From Basidiobolus meristosporus CBS 931.73 (taxonomy: Eukaryota; Basidiobolomycota; Basidiobolomycetes; Basidiobolales; Basidiobolaceae), in the NCBI GenBank assembly GCA_002104905.1, contig MCFE01000120.1:1-64000 (forward strand): a stretch of 64,000 bases of DNA, read 5' to 3'. The notes under the pieces were generated by a model. It was not told the DNA's origin, ran no database searches, and saw nothing but the letters and a program-made list of their open reading frames with translations. Positions 9,761 to 22,600 of this stretch are shown piece after piece (the first letter of the stretch is position 1; each line of letters starts with the position of its first letter). The position numbers and the translations under genes were made by a program.

Positions 9761-12700
9761 ATGAAGTGCTACGATGTGATAGGCGTAGAGCTGAGTCCTA
9801 ATTCTGGATGGACTGATGAAATATTCAGTGCTTTGGGTGTCTCACAAATACAGGACCACATGCTATTGAGTCTAACCTACCTGATCCTCTGATCCGACGG
9901 AAATAGGCTTGTGTCTGGCAGGAGCAAGCACCCCAATCTTCCTTGGAGCTTGGTGGCGCTAGGCCTCTCCGACGGATTTGCTGACTCAACCAGGCAGCAC
10001 CATGGCCGTCTCTCCACCGTCGATGCATCCTTTCATTAAACCGGACAGCAGCAGGCTTAGTGATCGCGATAAGACATTCCCAGGTTCGCTACCAGTTCTT
10101 TTGTTTATGCCCCCGTTGCGCGGCAGGGTGTTGGCAGGTATCCATGAGCCGGGTGGGTGACACGAGCGTGCGCTTGCGATATGTGGTTGGGAGGTGGCCA
10201 TGACACCACCGCTTATTGCGAGAGGCGCGAGAGGTGTGAGAGGTCGGATGTTGGGATGACTGACCGGCAACTATGATTCTAGATGGGTTCGGCTCAACCG
10301 ACGGGTGAGACAAGCTCATCAATGATGAGTCGAGCAAACTTGGTTTCACCTGGAATGCCGTATGCCTGGATGGGTGAGTGCGTGGATGATGGAATCTGCT
10401 CAGGCGTGGTCGGTTTCTGCTGGACATCAAATGATCCTCTGCTGCCTGGTGGGTAAACAATCTTGCTCAGGAGCGGGGATAATTCATCACCAAGGACAGG
10501 ATTCCGGATGCCCTGATCAATTTCTGGTTATCGATGATTCCATTTGGTCACGCAGCCTCAGTCCCAACCGGTCTCCAGCCGGATTGGTTACTGGTACCGC
10601 CGATGTCCGATCCTAGCACAAATCCCGCTTCCCCACATCAAGCCTAATGGCTTGCACTGGGGACCCCGCTTCCTCGCCGGCCAGGTCGGCTGCCTCGTTC
10701 GTTGCTGCATGTTCGGATCCAGCTCACCATCGATGTTTTCCACTCGATTTACCTATCATACACGGCAATCTTGGTGTGGGCCAAGCACCGTCGAGGCCAA
10801 TCAAGCGGCTGGGAAATCGGATTCATGCTGCACATCGAAGCAAGCGTGCCAATCAGCCGAGCCAACCCGTTGGAACATCACGGTTATGTAATGTCCGCCA
10901 TTATTGGGATGGCTGGTACGTACATACTGTGCGGTGATGTCGTACTGCAGCTTTGGTGCCTAATAAATGGTGCTGATCCATAGCCATCGATGAGCCACAC
11001 CTTCCGAGACACCTGGGCGTCCATTCTCTGGCTCCTGCCACCAAAATGCAAGCTGATCCACAGGTGGGCGGGCCATGCAGACCTTGACAACCAGCCCGCC
11101 CCGCCACCTGGACCCGCTCGACCTTAAGGTTGCCCTGACCATCCACCCTAGTCGCCTGGCGACCGACGCGTCCATCAATGCCTACCAAATCCCCTTGCGA
11201 AAGAACGGCTGCTGTTTCACGAAACATCCGGCAAATACCTTCACATGGCCAGTACATAGTTTGTTTCACAGCGGGCAGTAACTGGAATGAACCTTCCCCA
11301 GCGTAGAAACCTAACTAAGGGAGTGGTGTGATTCAAAACCATGGGTGGGACATCCGCTCATTGGTACTGCCCTAGGAATGGGTGAGACCAGTTCTGGATT
11401 CGTTCGTTTCCCCTCACCACTGGAGAATCCGTTGTCGCCGGTCGTTGTGGGATGTCACTTGCTCAGTCGCCCGACGGAACCAAAACACTGGCGATACAAG
11501 TGGAGGACACGAGCTATCCTCCCGGATTTGCGACGGCACGTAGCAATCGGCCTGGTCAAGGGTGGTCGGATACCGGACGCTCGTTGGCTGAACGTTCCTG
11601 GCGGTAATTCGTCCGTGGCTCATGGTACATTCCCCAAGGGGCAACCTCAACCACCAGGTTTTGGTTTACCATCATGGAAGGCTTCCATGGAGCATCCATC
11701 TGGAACAACCAAGTGACAACGGACCAGGCCGAGCACTCCAACCTGGCGTCAATTAATCTGGAGGTGCACAGGTATCAGATTAGTCCGACTTGGCTCTTCG
11801 AAACCGTGGCATTCTCCCAGCCGGATCCCACTCAAACCAGTCCGGCGGATCCTACCAAGGGAAAGCGTGGAGCAGACTACCCCTTTCATGGTTGAGGATG
11901 GATGTGAATTGGTGACCGACGACGTTGTCATACAACAACCTTGACTATGATTCACTCCCCCAAATCTACCCATCCCAGCCGGTTTGAAGCCCCCTATTTG
12001 GGACTCTAAATTAGTCCCTTACCACCTGGCCCTATTATGGGAAGCTTTTGGGCTGGGCGAGGGGATGCGCAGTGGCAGTCCCAATATCGGGTACATCTCT
12101 AATGGCTGCCCCTCTGGTCCAGCCAAAATTCGCCTCATACGCGCATTGGCGTTGGTTGGGATGTTGGTTCTGCCCCATCCTTCAATGGTCGCCATTCCAT
12201 CCGCCGAATGGGTGTTGGCCGTGATTTCGCTGGGTTTAGTGAGGGGGGGGGGAAGTCCAGTAGGTCGGAGTTTCCCGAATTCGCCATGCTTTTCACACAC
12301 GTCTCACGCCTGGAGAAACCCCTGGAATTCAATCCAATCGTCCAGCCAGCTGGGTTCTTGGGGTGGATGAGGTCAGCAGTTACCCCTTGTCCTGACCAAC
12401 GGATGGCTGATGAACTACTCTGAATCCCTGATCAGGGCCGGTTTTGGACCACCCGGAGGGCGGTCCTATTGGTGGATGCAGGGATGTCAGGGATCCATCG
12501 CCTATGCGACCACGCCCACGCCCACAGACCGAAAATCCCACCCACCAGCCATAGAAGGGTTGGGATCCATGGGTTGATTAGACAGCTCGATCGCCGGACA
12601 CGGTGGTATTGGAAATGACTCGTGTCGAGATCACAGGTGGGCATTTGTGGCACTGGCCAGGCGGGAAAATGAACTGAATACTGCCTCCATCCCCGAGAGG

Positions 12701-13560
12701 TCTCAAGAGGCGGTCATGGTTGGTTAGGATACCAAGACCCCACCGGGAGCTTGGTTCAGTGTGGCCCCGTCGCAGCCGTCTTGCCTGGCCGGCGCATTTT
12801 CCATCCTGCCAATCTAGTGGCTAGTTCGGCCGGCAGGATGCATAAGGGAACCCACCCAGTTTCCGTGTCTTCCCAGCGCAAGGTTTGGATGAACACCTTG
12901 TCAAAGCCAACCCAGAATCCTACTTCGACTGGACCTAAAAGTCCCAAATCATCTCGACCAGGGGAGATATTTATGCATGCTACCTCCCGAAAATCCTGCC
13001 ACACAACCATGGTCTATACGGCAGAATCACAAAGCCCAACTACTGGCCTTCTCTTGGGTTGTGGTCCGGACAAACGTTCATACAATGGTGGATCCTTATG
13101 ATACGGATGATGGTAATCTCTGGGTCTCAGCTTGTTGCACACAGGGTTTGGGTGCATCTGTGTGGGTTGGATGGTCTCCACTACCTCCACGGATACAAGA
13201 ATCCAAAAGTTGGCAACCCGTTAACAAGGAAACTTTCAAGTCACTGTGGTTGATGATTTACCAGTAACCCGCTCACTGCATACAATGGATGAACCTGTCT
13301 GCTCTGGAGATCATGCTTTCAGTCATTTCAAAACACTTGAGACTGGCCAAGTGGTGTATCCTACCTAATGCTGGACCAATTGATTCTCAACATGTTCTGT
13401 CTGAAGTTGAATTGTCTTTGGCACGTGTCCCTGACTGCTATTTTTTCATGGGTTTGGGATGGTCATTGAGTGCATGGTGTGACCACCAAGTGGATTGAAA
13501 GTGTATGGAGCCTATATCATACTATGCAACAGAAGAATGAGGAGAGAAAGCATGTGCCCT
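9761..13560. other. GC-rich, CpG-rich stretch without recognisable genes
   Basis: About 3.8 kb after the 7TM promoter. Open frames are short (at most 128 codons), lie on both strands and resemble no family I know. The DNA is rich in short GGATGG/CCATCC-like words and small inverted repeats, and has a run of ten G at about 12243-12252. It is not CpG-depleted, unlike the transposon block that follows. It may be an old non-coding repeat, a decayed gene or long intergenic DNA. Confidence 0.5.
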
Positions 13561-13563
13561 CTC

Positions 13564-15010
13564 CACTTATAAACTCTATTTTTTACTGTTGATGAAGCAA
13601 CACAAATCCTGTGAAATGTTTGTGTTTGATTGTTGCTGAGTGGGGTACTTTATGGCATCACAATTCTTATCTGGCCACACAAGCTTCCTCAGACAAGGTA
13701 TTACTGAAGTATATTTGCAATGTGAGCAATGTGTTCCTCCTGTGGTGGTGGGTTTCTGGCAAGTTTCACCACTTGCAATGGTGACATTTTCCAATGAGAA
13801 TGCCATGCAACTATCTTGGAGAAAAAAATTAGGAAAAGGCCAGCAGAATACTATCACAATATCCACTGAATTCCAAGCTTCTCAACACTGACAACTCCAC
13901 GCTTCTCAGGTACTGGCCTCACAAAGTACCCTCTCCATTTTTTCCCATAGCTGTTATCTTGTTGCATGATGGGATGCTACTAGTACCTGAAATATTGAGA
14001 GTTGTCCCTCTGGGGAGGGTTGAAGTTCAGCTGATATTCTCTGAGCTTCCAATTCTCTAAATCTCAGGCACTAGCTTTAGGCTGACAGGTACATGTATTT
14101 CTCAGGTGGAGTTTTGGTCAACCAGTATTCATACCAAGTTGAGTAGTTAGCTACTCATCATATGTGCCAAAAAATCCAACTAAAATCTTGAAGGAAGTTC
14201 ACCTACTGAATACCTTCAGGATACCAGCATAACATCAGTAGATCATTTATGCAATGCAGGTTTGAAAGAGTGTGCCTACTGAAGATAGCAATCAAGTCTT
14301 TTTAGGCTGTTGGTTAGGTGTGCAACTTGGTACATCTGTAGAGCCACAGATTGACCATAATGCTCTGGCAGATAAGAATGTAGCAAATACAGTAACTTCA
14401 GTATAAGACTAGAAAATAATCATCATATCATCACCCTTGCCAGTATTTGCAATAACATTGACAACTTGTATCATAGCATAGATGGGGCAATTGAGTGGAG
14501 TAACCACATAAGTAGATGTAATGAACCAGAGATATCCAGAATGATATTGGAGATATGATGAGTAGATAGTACATGTAAAGTAATCAATTCTCAAGGAAAG
14601 GATATGGTGAATTTTCTGCAAAGAAGGAGCTCAAACAGCTCTACAACACGCACCTGAATTGAGCCATTGACCAGAGTAACAGCCAAGGAATATTGTATGG
14701 TCTCTAAAGCACAACAACAGTACCCTGAAGTTAAGCAATAGAAAAGCCTTTCACATTATGACAGGGAGAGGTTATCACCTATATCAGAGTGTCTGAATAC
14801 AAAAAGACCCCAGTGATCTGTGAAGATTCTATGTGCAATAATGATCAGTGGGCTCATATTTAAGAGGCTGTGACAACTCTGACATGCATTCACTCAGAGG
14901 TGAGCCGGCCATAGGACTATCAGGAAATAAGGGCCAGGCAGGATCATTATAAAAAGCAACTCTGATAATGCTGCCAGAAGGCCAGCACAAGGCTTAAATC
15001 CCATGACTAT
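13564..15010. mobile_element. Rearranged CACTA-F remnant
   Basis: The minus strand at 13576-13866 encodes a decayed version of the Cys-rich part of the CACTA-F transposase (CMAF, then TTTGGTHCSHC and VIPCLRKL). The intact order is seen at about 26830-26960. From about 14340 to 15000 the plus strand matches, with many gaps, the companion ORF at 28070-28700, for example GAGCCACA, then TGACCAT and GAGAATGTAGCAAA-like words. The copy is therefore internally deleted but keeps the divergent layout of the larger copy. No terminal repeats were identified. Confidence 0.6.
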
Positions 15011-15895
15011 GAGGTATTGATGCCATCAGGACACTGTGCAAAAACTGATGGACAAAATTGCAGCTCAAATTCCACAAAAAACACGGTCAAAATTTCTCAT
15101 CACAATGGTTCCTAAGTTACTTTTGCTCCTTTCAATGCAAGCAGATCTCACTTGCTGGAGTGTAGCTAAACTGGCAGAGCTTCATGCTCTTACACATACA
15201 ACTGATCTTGTTGATAAATATTCTAGGCTTTTTGGGCTTCAGTTTGTCACAAGATAAAACATTTACTAGCTAAAGCTGTGGATTTTTTTGTATGCCTCTC
15301 TGTTTCTGGCTTGGATAGCATTTATTTCTTCTTCCTCTACTTTGACCACAGCTAGGCCCTTTGCTGCCACTTTAGCTCAGTGCTTCTTGTATTGTACTAC
15401 ATCTTTTCCTTGATCAATGCAGCACTGGATCATCCGTTTCAGCCTGCTTTCCCCTCATCAGCACTCTTCTGGCAATCAGACACCACTTTGTTACTTGTTT
15501 AGAGCATTCAGCCTAGCCTGTGATGTACTGGTGATGAACCCACCACTTTTAGCCATGGTACCCTATTACTGTGCCATGTGTAATTGCCACTATTCATCAG
15601 ATATCTTCTAAAAATGCAAATGCTGGCCAAACAATATTTCATTGTGCGGACTCTTTGTAATTTTCATGGATCAGGTGAACTGCATTCTTGACAGTCATCA
15701 ATTCCCAAAGCTGCAAGGTATGCAGGCCTTTAGATGCTTACATTCCAGACTTCTTACAATCTATTGACAATCTGCCTACCAATCATACTTGCACTCAGCT
15801 CCCTCACAGATCTCTGATGCACTTGATTTGTAGGCTTTGGTAAACATCTGACAGTGCATGTCTCCTAAACTGCAATAGATATTTGGTGAGCCACA
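15011..15895. other. AT-rich repetitive DNA, unassigned
   Basis: The segment around 15050-15110 resembles, in reverse complement, DNA at about 42245-42310, so it is part of a dispersed repeat. No coding domain is visible. CpG is scarce, as in the rest of the transposon block. Confidence 0.45.
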
Positions 15896-16514
15896 TGTTG
15901 TGCATCAACATTTAAAACTTGGCCAATTTCACTCTGTTTGAAAATCTGGTACCCTAACTGATTTCCCCTAACCAAAACCTAACTAATCCCTCTTATGGTT
16001 TTTTTATCACTTCTTAGAATCTATTTTTAGCTGTCACACCTGATCAATTTTCAAGTGGTCCTTATGTCATCAACTAATCTGCTAAGCCTTTCCAAGTGAT
16101 TAGTCATCTAAGACTTATCCAACCACTTAGCAGTTGCCAAGACATCAGCTGATTAATGATGCAACTTTTCATTTATCTCATGCACCTATCAACACCCCAA
16201 CAGATTTCAATTATTCCAGTCTCTTGGTGCTTACTAATGCAACTATATCAGAAAAGTATAAATAAAGTTTACTGAACCTTTTAGTTTAGTGTGCGTCTCA
16301 ACAAAATTAAGAATTCAACAAATCCATTCTAGTTTCTACCCAAGCTTAGCATATCTAGCACTCTCAAGAACACCAAGCCTAGCCTGCATAGTGAACCTAC
16401 TCTGTTGCCTATATAGCCCAACTCAGCTATATATAAGACCAATATTAGACCAGAACATCTCTGCTAATATTTCTGGCACTCTTGACAATTCCAAGATTCT
16501 GCACTTAGTTGTCA
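15896..16514 (+). repeat. Ty3-C LTR, 5' LTR of the following element
   Basis: Begins TGTTGTGCATCAACAT and ends CTTAGTTGTCA (TG...CA), 619 bp. Related copies lie at 19242-19880, 43505-44142 and 47027-47666 (all reversed), and a partial one at 48873-49201. A TATA-like AGTATAAATAAAG occurs near 16256-16268. It directly precedes a gag reading frame in the same orientation, so it acts as the 5' LTR of 16515-18990. Confidence 0.8.
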
Positions 16515-17690
16515 CTTAGGTTCAGTCAACTCATTCAAGAGTTAATGTCCTCAGTAGCAAGCAATCCAAATCTTTCCCTATTGGAAGAAGCCTGCAGAAA
16601 TCAGGAAGAACTAACTGAACAGCTTGAAAACATCATCCATGAAAGAAACACTTTGATGCTTGAGCACTCAAAGCTTGCCAAGACAAGATCTGATAATCAT
16701 TGCAGAGATGAACTTCTTGAAGTTATTTTTGGTTACCAAGATGAAACTGGAATAACCAAAGAAGCCCTGGAGAATGTTGCCATTGTAATTGACAGTGTTG
16801 AAAATCCACCAAGCCTTGCTCTGCATCAGCTACCAAGAAGTCATGCCTTTGGATCCTCCAGATCTACATCTCCCTCTAGACCTACCTTGATGGCTGTCCC
16901 AAGATCCTTGCCTCTTTATGCTGAAGGTATCAATGCTATAAAGAATCCTACTGAGTTTCTTTACAAGCTTAGTCATGTCTTAGCTGTGCACTAGCTAGAT
17001 CCAGACACAAATTGGGCTAGACTTCTGCCTCTCTGTCCCACCATGCAAGATGCCAACTGGGTTGAGGTGAACGTTCCTTCCAATAGTACATGGAAAGTTG
17101 CCCAGAACCTCTTTTGTGGCCATTTTGAAGGTCCCCTCAAGAAAGCGCATCTAAACTGCAACTTATGGAAAGCTAAAATGTAAAAAGATCAATCTGTGCA
17201 ACACTTCTGTGATAGATTCCAGAGACAAATGAGACTAGCTGGAGTTAGTGATGACAATCCATTGCTTACTTCTCATTTCTTTCAAACTTTTCACTCCAGC
17301 AGCAGAGCAATATTGCTATTGTCAAAGCGTGCAACCCTGCATGTACCTATGACAAAATCTCAGAGATATGTACACTTGCAATTACCATGACTGCAGTTGT
17401 TAGCCAGTCTTCAGGCAACTCCATTGAAGATGCAGCAACAACCGGAAAAGAGAGCAGTAATATGACTAAGTAGAAGTTAACCACTAGCAAGCATTGTGAG
17501 TTTCATGGAAGATGCTATCATTCTACCAGTGAGTGCAAAGGCATCACCAAGCAGTCAAGCAAGTCTGAAAACACGTAAGAGAAGTAGCAAAACACCAAAA
17601 CTGATAATCCATATGCTGATGACAAATGCTTTAAATGTGGAAAGATGGGACATAGATCACCTGCCTGTCCTGAGAAGAACTCTACACCAT
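16515..17690 (+). pseudogene. Ty3-C gag, decayed
   Basis: Open pieces at 16509-16994 and 17196-17390, then a zinc-knuckle segment. The first piece carries a predicted coiled coil (EEACRNQEELTEQLENI). The third frame contains CFKCGKMGHRSPAC (about 17630-17675), a clean CX2CX4HX4C nucleocapsid knuckle. In-frame stops (for example at 16992 and 17181) and frame changes break the gene. The Ty3-C copy on the other strand (24100-24345) preserves the same knuckle. Confidence 0.8.
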
Positions 17691-18990
17691 TGGCAAAGAT
17701 TACTCAGATTTTAGATGATCATTCAACCAATGATATGACAGGGTATGAGGCAGTATATGAAGAACTTACAGCTCAAGATTATCACAACCTCTTTGAAATT
17801 CCAGCTAAAATTGCAACTGCTCAAGAAAAGAAGCAACCAATTGCGCAGCTAAAAGCTATAGAGGTGCCACTCAAACTCAATGGCCAATCATACATGGCAC
17901 CACTGGATACTGGATCATCCAACTCTATTGTATCACCTAATGTGGTCAAAGAACTCAAATTGGCAATAGCAAAGAGACCAGAAAAAATCATACTTGTGGC
18001 TAACAACCTCTTGGCCCCAAGAATTGGCATCTCTAACCCAATCAGCATACACTGTGGTTCAAAACTATAATCCATCAGATGGAAGTTTTTGACATTCCAG
18101 ATGGACCTTAGGTATTCATTGGTCTAGATACCTTCACCAAACCTGGCTTTCACATAGGCAGACTACCAGTTTCATATCCAGGAATCATTAAGTCTCAGAC
18201 ACCCAGAGTGGATCAGATTCCAGAGATTATCTCTCCCCATTGGGAAGTAGAGGAGTCAACCCCAACTTTTCAAGCATATTCTCAATCAAACACATTGGAA
18301 ATTCAGCCTGCCATAGAAAGACACCAAGCCATTCCCAGGAACAGTTTCTGCACTATTCCAGAATCCATTGTTACACTAGAAACCCCACCTGGTGAGTCAA
18401 CATGGAGGAGGCAATACCCAATCCTGCAGTCTTGTCAACACCTGGTTTATGAAATAGTCCAAAAGTGGGCCGACAATGGAATTATCACTCAAGCCTCTGT
18501 CAACACAACATTCAACAACCCTTTGACGGTTGCACCCAAGAAAGATGCTGATGGAAATCTAACTCTGAAGAGACCCTGTTTGGACCCTAGACCTCTGAAC
18601 AAGCTTCTCCATGATGATAAATTCCCAACTCCAAGAATCCAGGATATCTTTTCCTCACTATCAGGCACAGAAGTATTCTCCAAATTGGACTTGAAGGATG
18701 CATATCACCAATTCCAGATCCTTCCTGATCATCAGTGTAAGGCTGCCTTTACTTGGAATAATATGCAATGGATGTTGCAGGAAGCTCCCTTTATCCTAAA
18801 GACACTGACCAGCAGTTCCAGAGAGTGATGACTATAATACTCAAGAATGCACCATACACCTTAGTATTTGCTGATGATGTCATCATCTTTTCCACAAGCT
18901 GTGATGATCATACAACCCATGTCACTGATGTAATCAATAGACTGACAGCTGCTGGACTGATTCTTTGCTGTTTTGCTCTTGAATATTGAA
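17691..18990 (+). pseudogene. Ty3-C protease and reverse transcriptase, truncated
   Basis: Follows the gag knuckle. A retropepsin segment has LDTGSSNSIVSP (about 17905-17940) with the catalytic DTG. After a stop near 18068 the RT begins at 18208. It includes NPLTVAPKKDADG, CLDPRPLNKLL, FSKLDLKDAYHQFQILPD and, after a frame break at 18828, FADDVIIFS, the catalytic box (about 18868-18894). The sequence then loses similarity near 18970, so RNase H and integrase are missing from this copy. Confidence 0.85.
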
Positions 18991-19241
18991 TTAGCAGCTT
19001 GTCTTTAACATTGAGGCAAATGCAGTTAAAGGTACTTTGTTCTTTCTTCTGGTATTTTAAGGCTTCCTCTCCCATGTTTTTAGGAAGGCACTCTTCTCCA
19101 ATGACAGTATCCCAAAGGCCTCTTTCTTGTGGCAGCATCTTCATCTTCACCTTCCATATTATTATTATTATTATAGTAGGATAATAGTTGTATCCAAGAG
19201 AAAATTGTAATAATACTCTTGAATGATTTGACTTACCTAAG
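18991..19241. other. Junction DNA between two opposed Ty3-C copies
   Basis: Contains an ATT microsatellite (about 19158-19174). Bases 19185-19241 match, reversed, the leader found next to other Ty3-C LTRs (about 43450-43504 and 46975-47026). No gene is visible. Confidence 0.5.
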
Positions 19242-19880
19242 TGCCAACTGGGTGCACAATCTTATATTTTCAGAGAGTGGCTGAAATATCAGCAGAGAAA
19301 TTCTGGTCTAATATTGGTCTTGTATATAGCTGGGTTTGGCTATAAAGGCAACAGAGTTAGTTTCTATGCAGGCTAGGCTTTGTGTTCTTAGGTGTGCTAG
19401 GTATGCTAGGCATGGGTAGGAGCTAGAATGCAATTGTTGAATTCTTAATTTTGCTAAACACATTCCCAATTTTGTTGAGACAAACACTAAATCATAAGGT
19501 CCAGTAAACTTCACTTAGCCTTTTTTGATCAGGCTGAATCAGTAGGCACCAAGAGACTGGACTAGTTATATTCTGTTGGGGTGTTGCCAGGTGCATAAGT
19601 TGACTGAAGATAACATCATCAATCAGCTGATATTTTGGCAACTTCTAAGTTGTTGGATAGATCTCAAATGACTAATCACCTGGGAAGGCTTGGCAGAAGA
19701 GTTTATAATGTAATGGCCACATGAGAACTGATCAGGAGCAACATCTAATGATAGATTCTGAGATAAGATAAAATAAATCATAACTGGTATTAGCTATGTT
19801 TGGGTTAGGGAAAATCAGTTAGGGTATTAGATCTTCTAACATAGTAAAATTGGCTAAGTTTTAAATGTTGATGCACAACA
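19242..19880 (-). repeat. Ty3-C LTR, reversed
   Basis: Reverse complement of the LTR at 15896-16514, with ends TG...CA at 19880 and 19242. On the minus strand it is preceded by a purine-rich tract (GGGAGGAAGTGA, about 19881-19892). It therefore works as the 3' LTR of the minus-strand Ty3-C copy at 19881-24345. Leader-like sequence on its other side means it could also be read as a 5' LTR. Confidence 0.75.
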
Positions 19881-20314
19881 TCACTTCCTCCCAGGAAAGG
19901 AGTTTTCTGATACCTTCTTGGCTCCCCTGTGGCTTGAATACTGATCAATGATAGCAATATCATCAAAGTTGGTGTAAGCTTTCCAGGTGCTTTTCTGGCA
20001 TCTTAACCTTTCCACTTAACTAAATAAAGGCAGGCAATTTGGTTCTTCTCCATCATGGTCTACAATAGCCTCAACTTCATAGGATTCAGAAGTAACTGGG
20101 TCTTTGAGATATAAGTTTCAGTGAAGAAAGTAGAGAGTTCTTGGGAAGCACTGCTTCAGTATTGTCTTGAAGTACATAAGATCCTCCAGTTGTATGACTG
20201 ACAGCTTTGAATGGGCCTTCATATTTGGCACCAAGTTAGATTGTTGGATTGGATCTACTTTCATGACATATGAACCATCTGGGACTCTGCTGTTCCTGTG
20301 TCTTGAGGTATATG

Positions 20315-20958
20315 TTAAGTCATCTTTTGCTGTGAGGCTCTACTTCTGGCACTGATGGCAGAGGAGACAATGTTAGCAAGGTACTCAAGCCAGTACTTTA
20401 GCTTGTCTGCATGCAACTTTGCCAGCTCTATATTATGAAAATCTCTGAAGTGGTTGAATTTTCTTTCAAACATTGAACAAAATGGCATTGATCCATGTGG
20501 AGCAGTAATTTTGGTGTTAACAGCAAACTGTGCAGTGGGTATATACCTGTCCCGATTTTTCTTGATACCATTAGTAGATTTCCTGATGATGTTCACTGAG
20601 GTCTGAGCATTTCTTTCCGCAAGTCTATTAGCTTTTGGATGATATAGAGTTATCAGACTCTGATCAATGGCAATATTCTGGCAAAGGGCTGTGATCATGT
20701 GACCCACAACTTCTGCTCCATTATCTAATTGAATGATCTTTGGGAATCCAAAGAGGCAGAAGAGCTTGAATAGTACTTGTGTAATAGTGGCAGCATACTT
20801 GTCTGGGATAACTTTGAGGAAGCCAAAATGTGTGCAGACATCCACAATTATAAAGAGGTAGTGATTACTAACATCTCTAGTGGTGAGAGGTCCAGCTAGA
20901 GCAATTGCAATATGATCCATCGGAAGGCTTGCATGGATGGGACTCAAAGGGTGAGATC
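20315..20958 (-). pseudogene. Ty3-C integrase core, 5' part cut by an LTR
   Basis: About 210 codons without stops on the minus strand. The DDE residues of the retroviral-type integrase are visible: IIVDVCTHFG, QLDNGAEVVG and NRLAERNAQT. The following DKLKYWLEYLANIV segment matches the C-terminal region. The frame runs on into the LTR at 20959 by chance. The HHCC zinc domain that should precede it is absent, displaced by the LTR insertion or lost. Confidence 0.8.
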
Positions 20959-22033
20959 CATAGTGGAGTAGTGAGGTCACAGTGCTACTCACTGACCAAT
21001 GTGCCCATTCCATATTTTCTACTTTCCAACTTCTCTACTGCCTTTATTTTTAGTTTTATCCCATTTGTCTTATCTGATCAGAATTATCTCATAAGGCAGC
21101 TTACACAATGCCTGCTTATTCATGGCATGAGTTATCCCTCACCTTATGTAAAATTACTAGATGTGAGGTCTTCTTTATTAGGTAAGTACCTGTGACAGGA
21201 CCCATGACATATGATCAAGCCATGTCATGATCTCTACCATTTTCATTCCATATCTGGAGTCCCTGTGCTACATAGGTCTCAGAATACTGATCCTTGATTG
21301 GATGGATGTGCTGTGCCTCTTAGAACCTTCCAGCATCTACTTAGAACATTCTTGGCTCATTCTGATATCATTGAGATTTCTATTGATTTCTAGAACCTAC
21401 TGGAACAATATGATTAGTAATCACTTAGCTATTAAGAAAAGTATATAAAAGAGGCAATCTCTCATCAGTAAATCATCATCCTTTTATCAATATATCAACT
21501 TGTGGATTAGTGTGATCACTGCCACCTAGTGCCACCTGAACTTCCAGTCCCTGACCACAAGACACTCCCAGGAAGCCAAGCTGAAAGCCAACCAACCTTG
21601 GAGGCACTACTTGCAAGGAATACCCAGAGTAGGTTTCTTTTATTATATATTATTCTTTCCCAAGTTTGTTCTTGTACAGGCAGAGATACTTTTCTGTCTT
21701 TGTAACAATTGACCACAGCTGCATTCTTATCAAGTCCCTGCTGGTGGAGCTTACAGTTGCTCTGACTCTGGAAGCTTTAGTACTGTGCCATTTCATCAGA
21801 CACTGAGCCCAGCACATACTTTTGTTACAACACCAACCAAGGAGGGGATTGTAGCTCAATAGCTCTCCCTTGACAAGCTTGTGGCATTGTTTCCCTTCAC
21901 ATTGTAGTAGAAACAGAACCCAAGTATTCCTGGCAAGCTTTTGCAGGAGGTTATTACAGTCAGCAACATCCCACACTCAACACACTTGAGAATTGCTGGA
22001 CATATCTCCCCCTTGAACTTATACACCACTGCA
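20959..22033 (+). repeat. Ty3-A LTR inserted in Ty3-C
   Basis: About 1,075 bp, in the same orientation as the copy at 36465-41007; begins CATAGTGGAGTAG (normally TGTAGTGG) and ends ACCACTGCA. It separates the Ty3-C integrase from the rest of that element. The 4-bp flanks (GATC and GCAG) do not match, so later change or recombination is likely. It is the most diverged large copy of the family here. Confidence 0.75.
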
Positions 22034-22600
22034 GCAGCTGATATTCTTAAGTTGAAATTGTCTGCAAGACTTAACAGATTCTAGGCAGTCAGTTTTGATA
22101 TTTTGCTGGTGATATCCAACAGAGTATAGCTTCTTCATGTATCAGCTCCAAAGTGGCAAGTAAATGACCCCTTTATATTAACACTTTCCTTTCATAAGCA
22201 TGCAGGATTTTCCATGTGACTGAATCCAGTTGAGGAGTTATTTTAGAAGTCATGGTCAGTTTACTGATTATTTCACTAATCACATGTCCCTCTCAAGGTG
22301 AAGTTGGGAAAAGTACTGAAAGATGGTTGGGCAGGGTGTTGAGGATTCCTGGGCTACCCTATAGATACTGAAGAAACTTCTTTAAGGCAAGGATTTTGGC
22401 AAGTAACTACTACTTAGTGGCAGAGTAGTTTCTCCCAGCAAATTGGAGGAATCTGGCTTGAAAAGAGATCCAGTGAGGCCAATTTTGTTCTTCAGCCTAG
22501 TACAGGACAGCCCCTGACCCAACTTTAGATGCATTTGCAGCAAAACCAAGGTCTAGGTAAAGTCTGGGTAAGATAAAATGGGTGCTTGCAGGAGCAATTG
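22034..22600. other. Decayed Ty3-C internal DNA
   Basis: Lies between the inserted LTR and the recognisable RT/RNase H part of the minus-strand Ty3-C copy. It is probably RNase H and zinc-domain sequence beyond recognition. No open frame is convincing. Confidence 0.4.

Noticed and set aside
20959-21013. N-terminal extension of the Ty3-C integrase frame
   Set aside because: These codons belong to the inserted Ty3-A LTR; the frame continues through it by chance.
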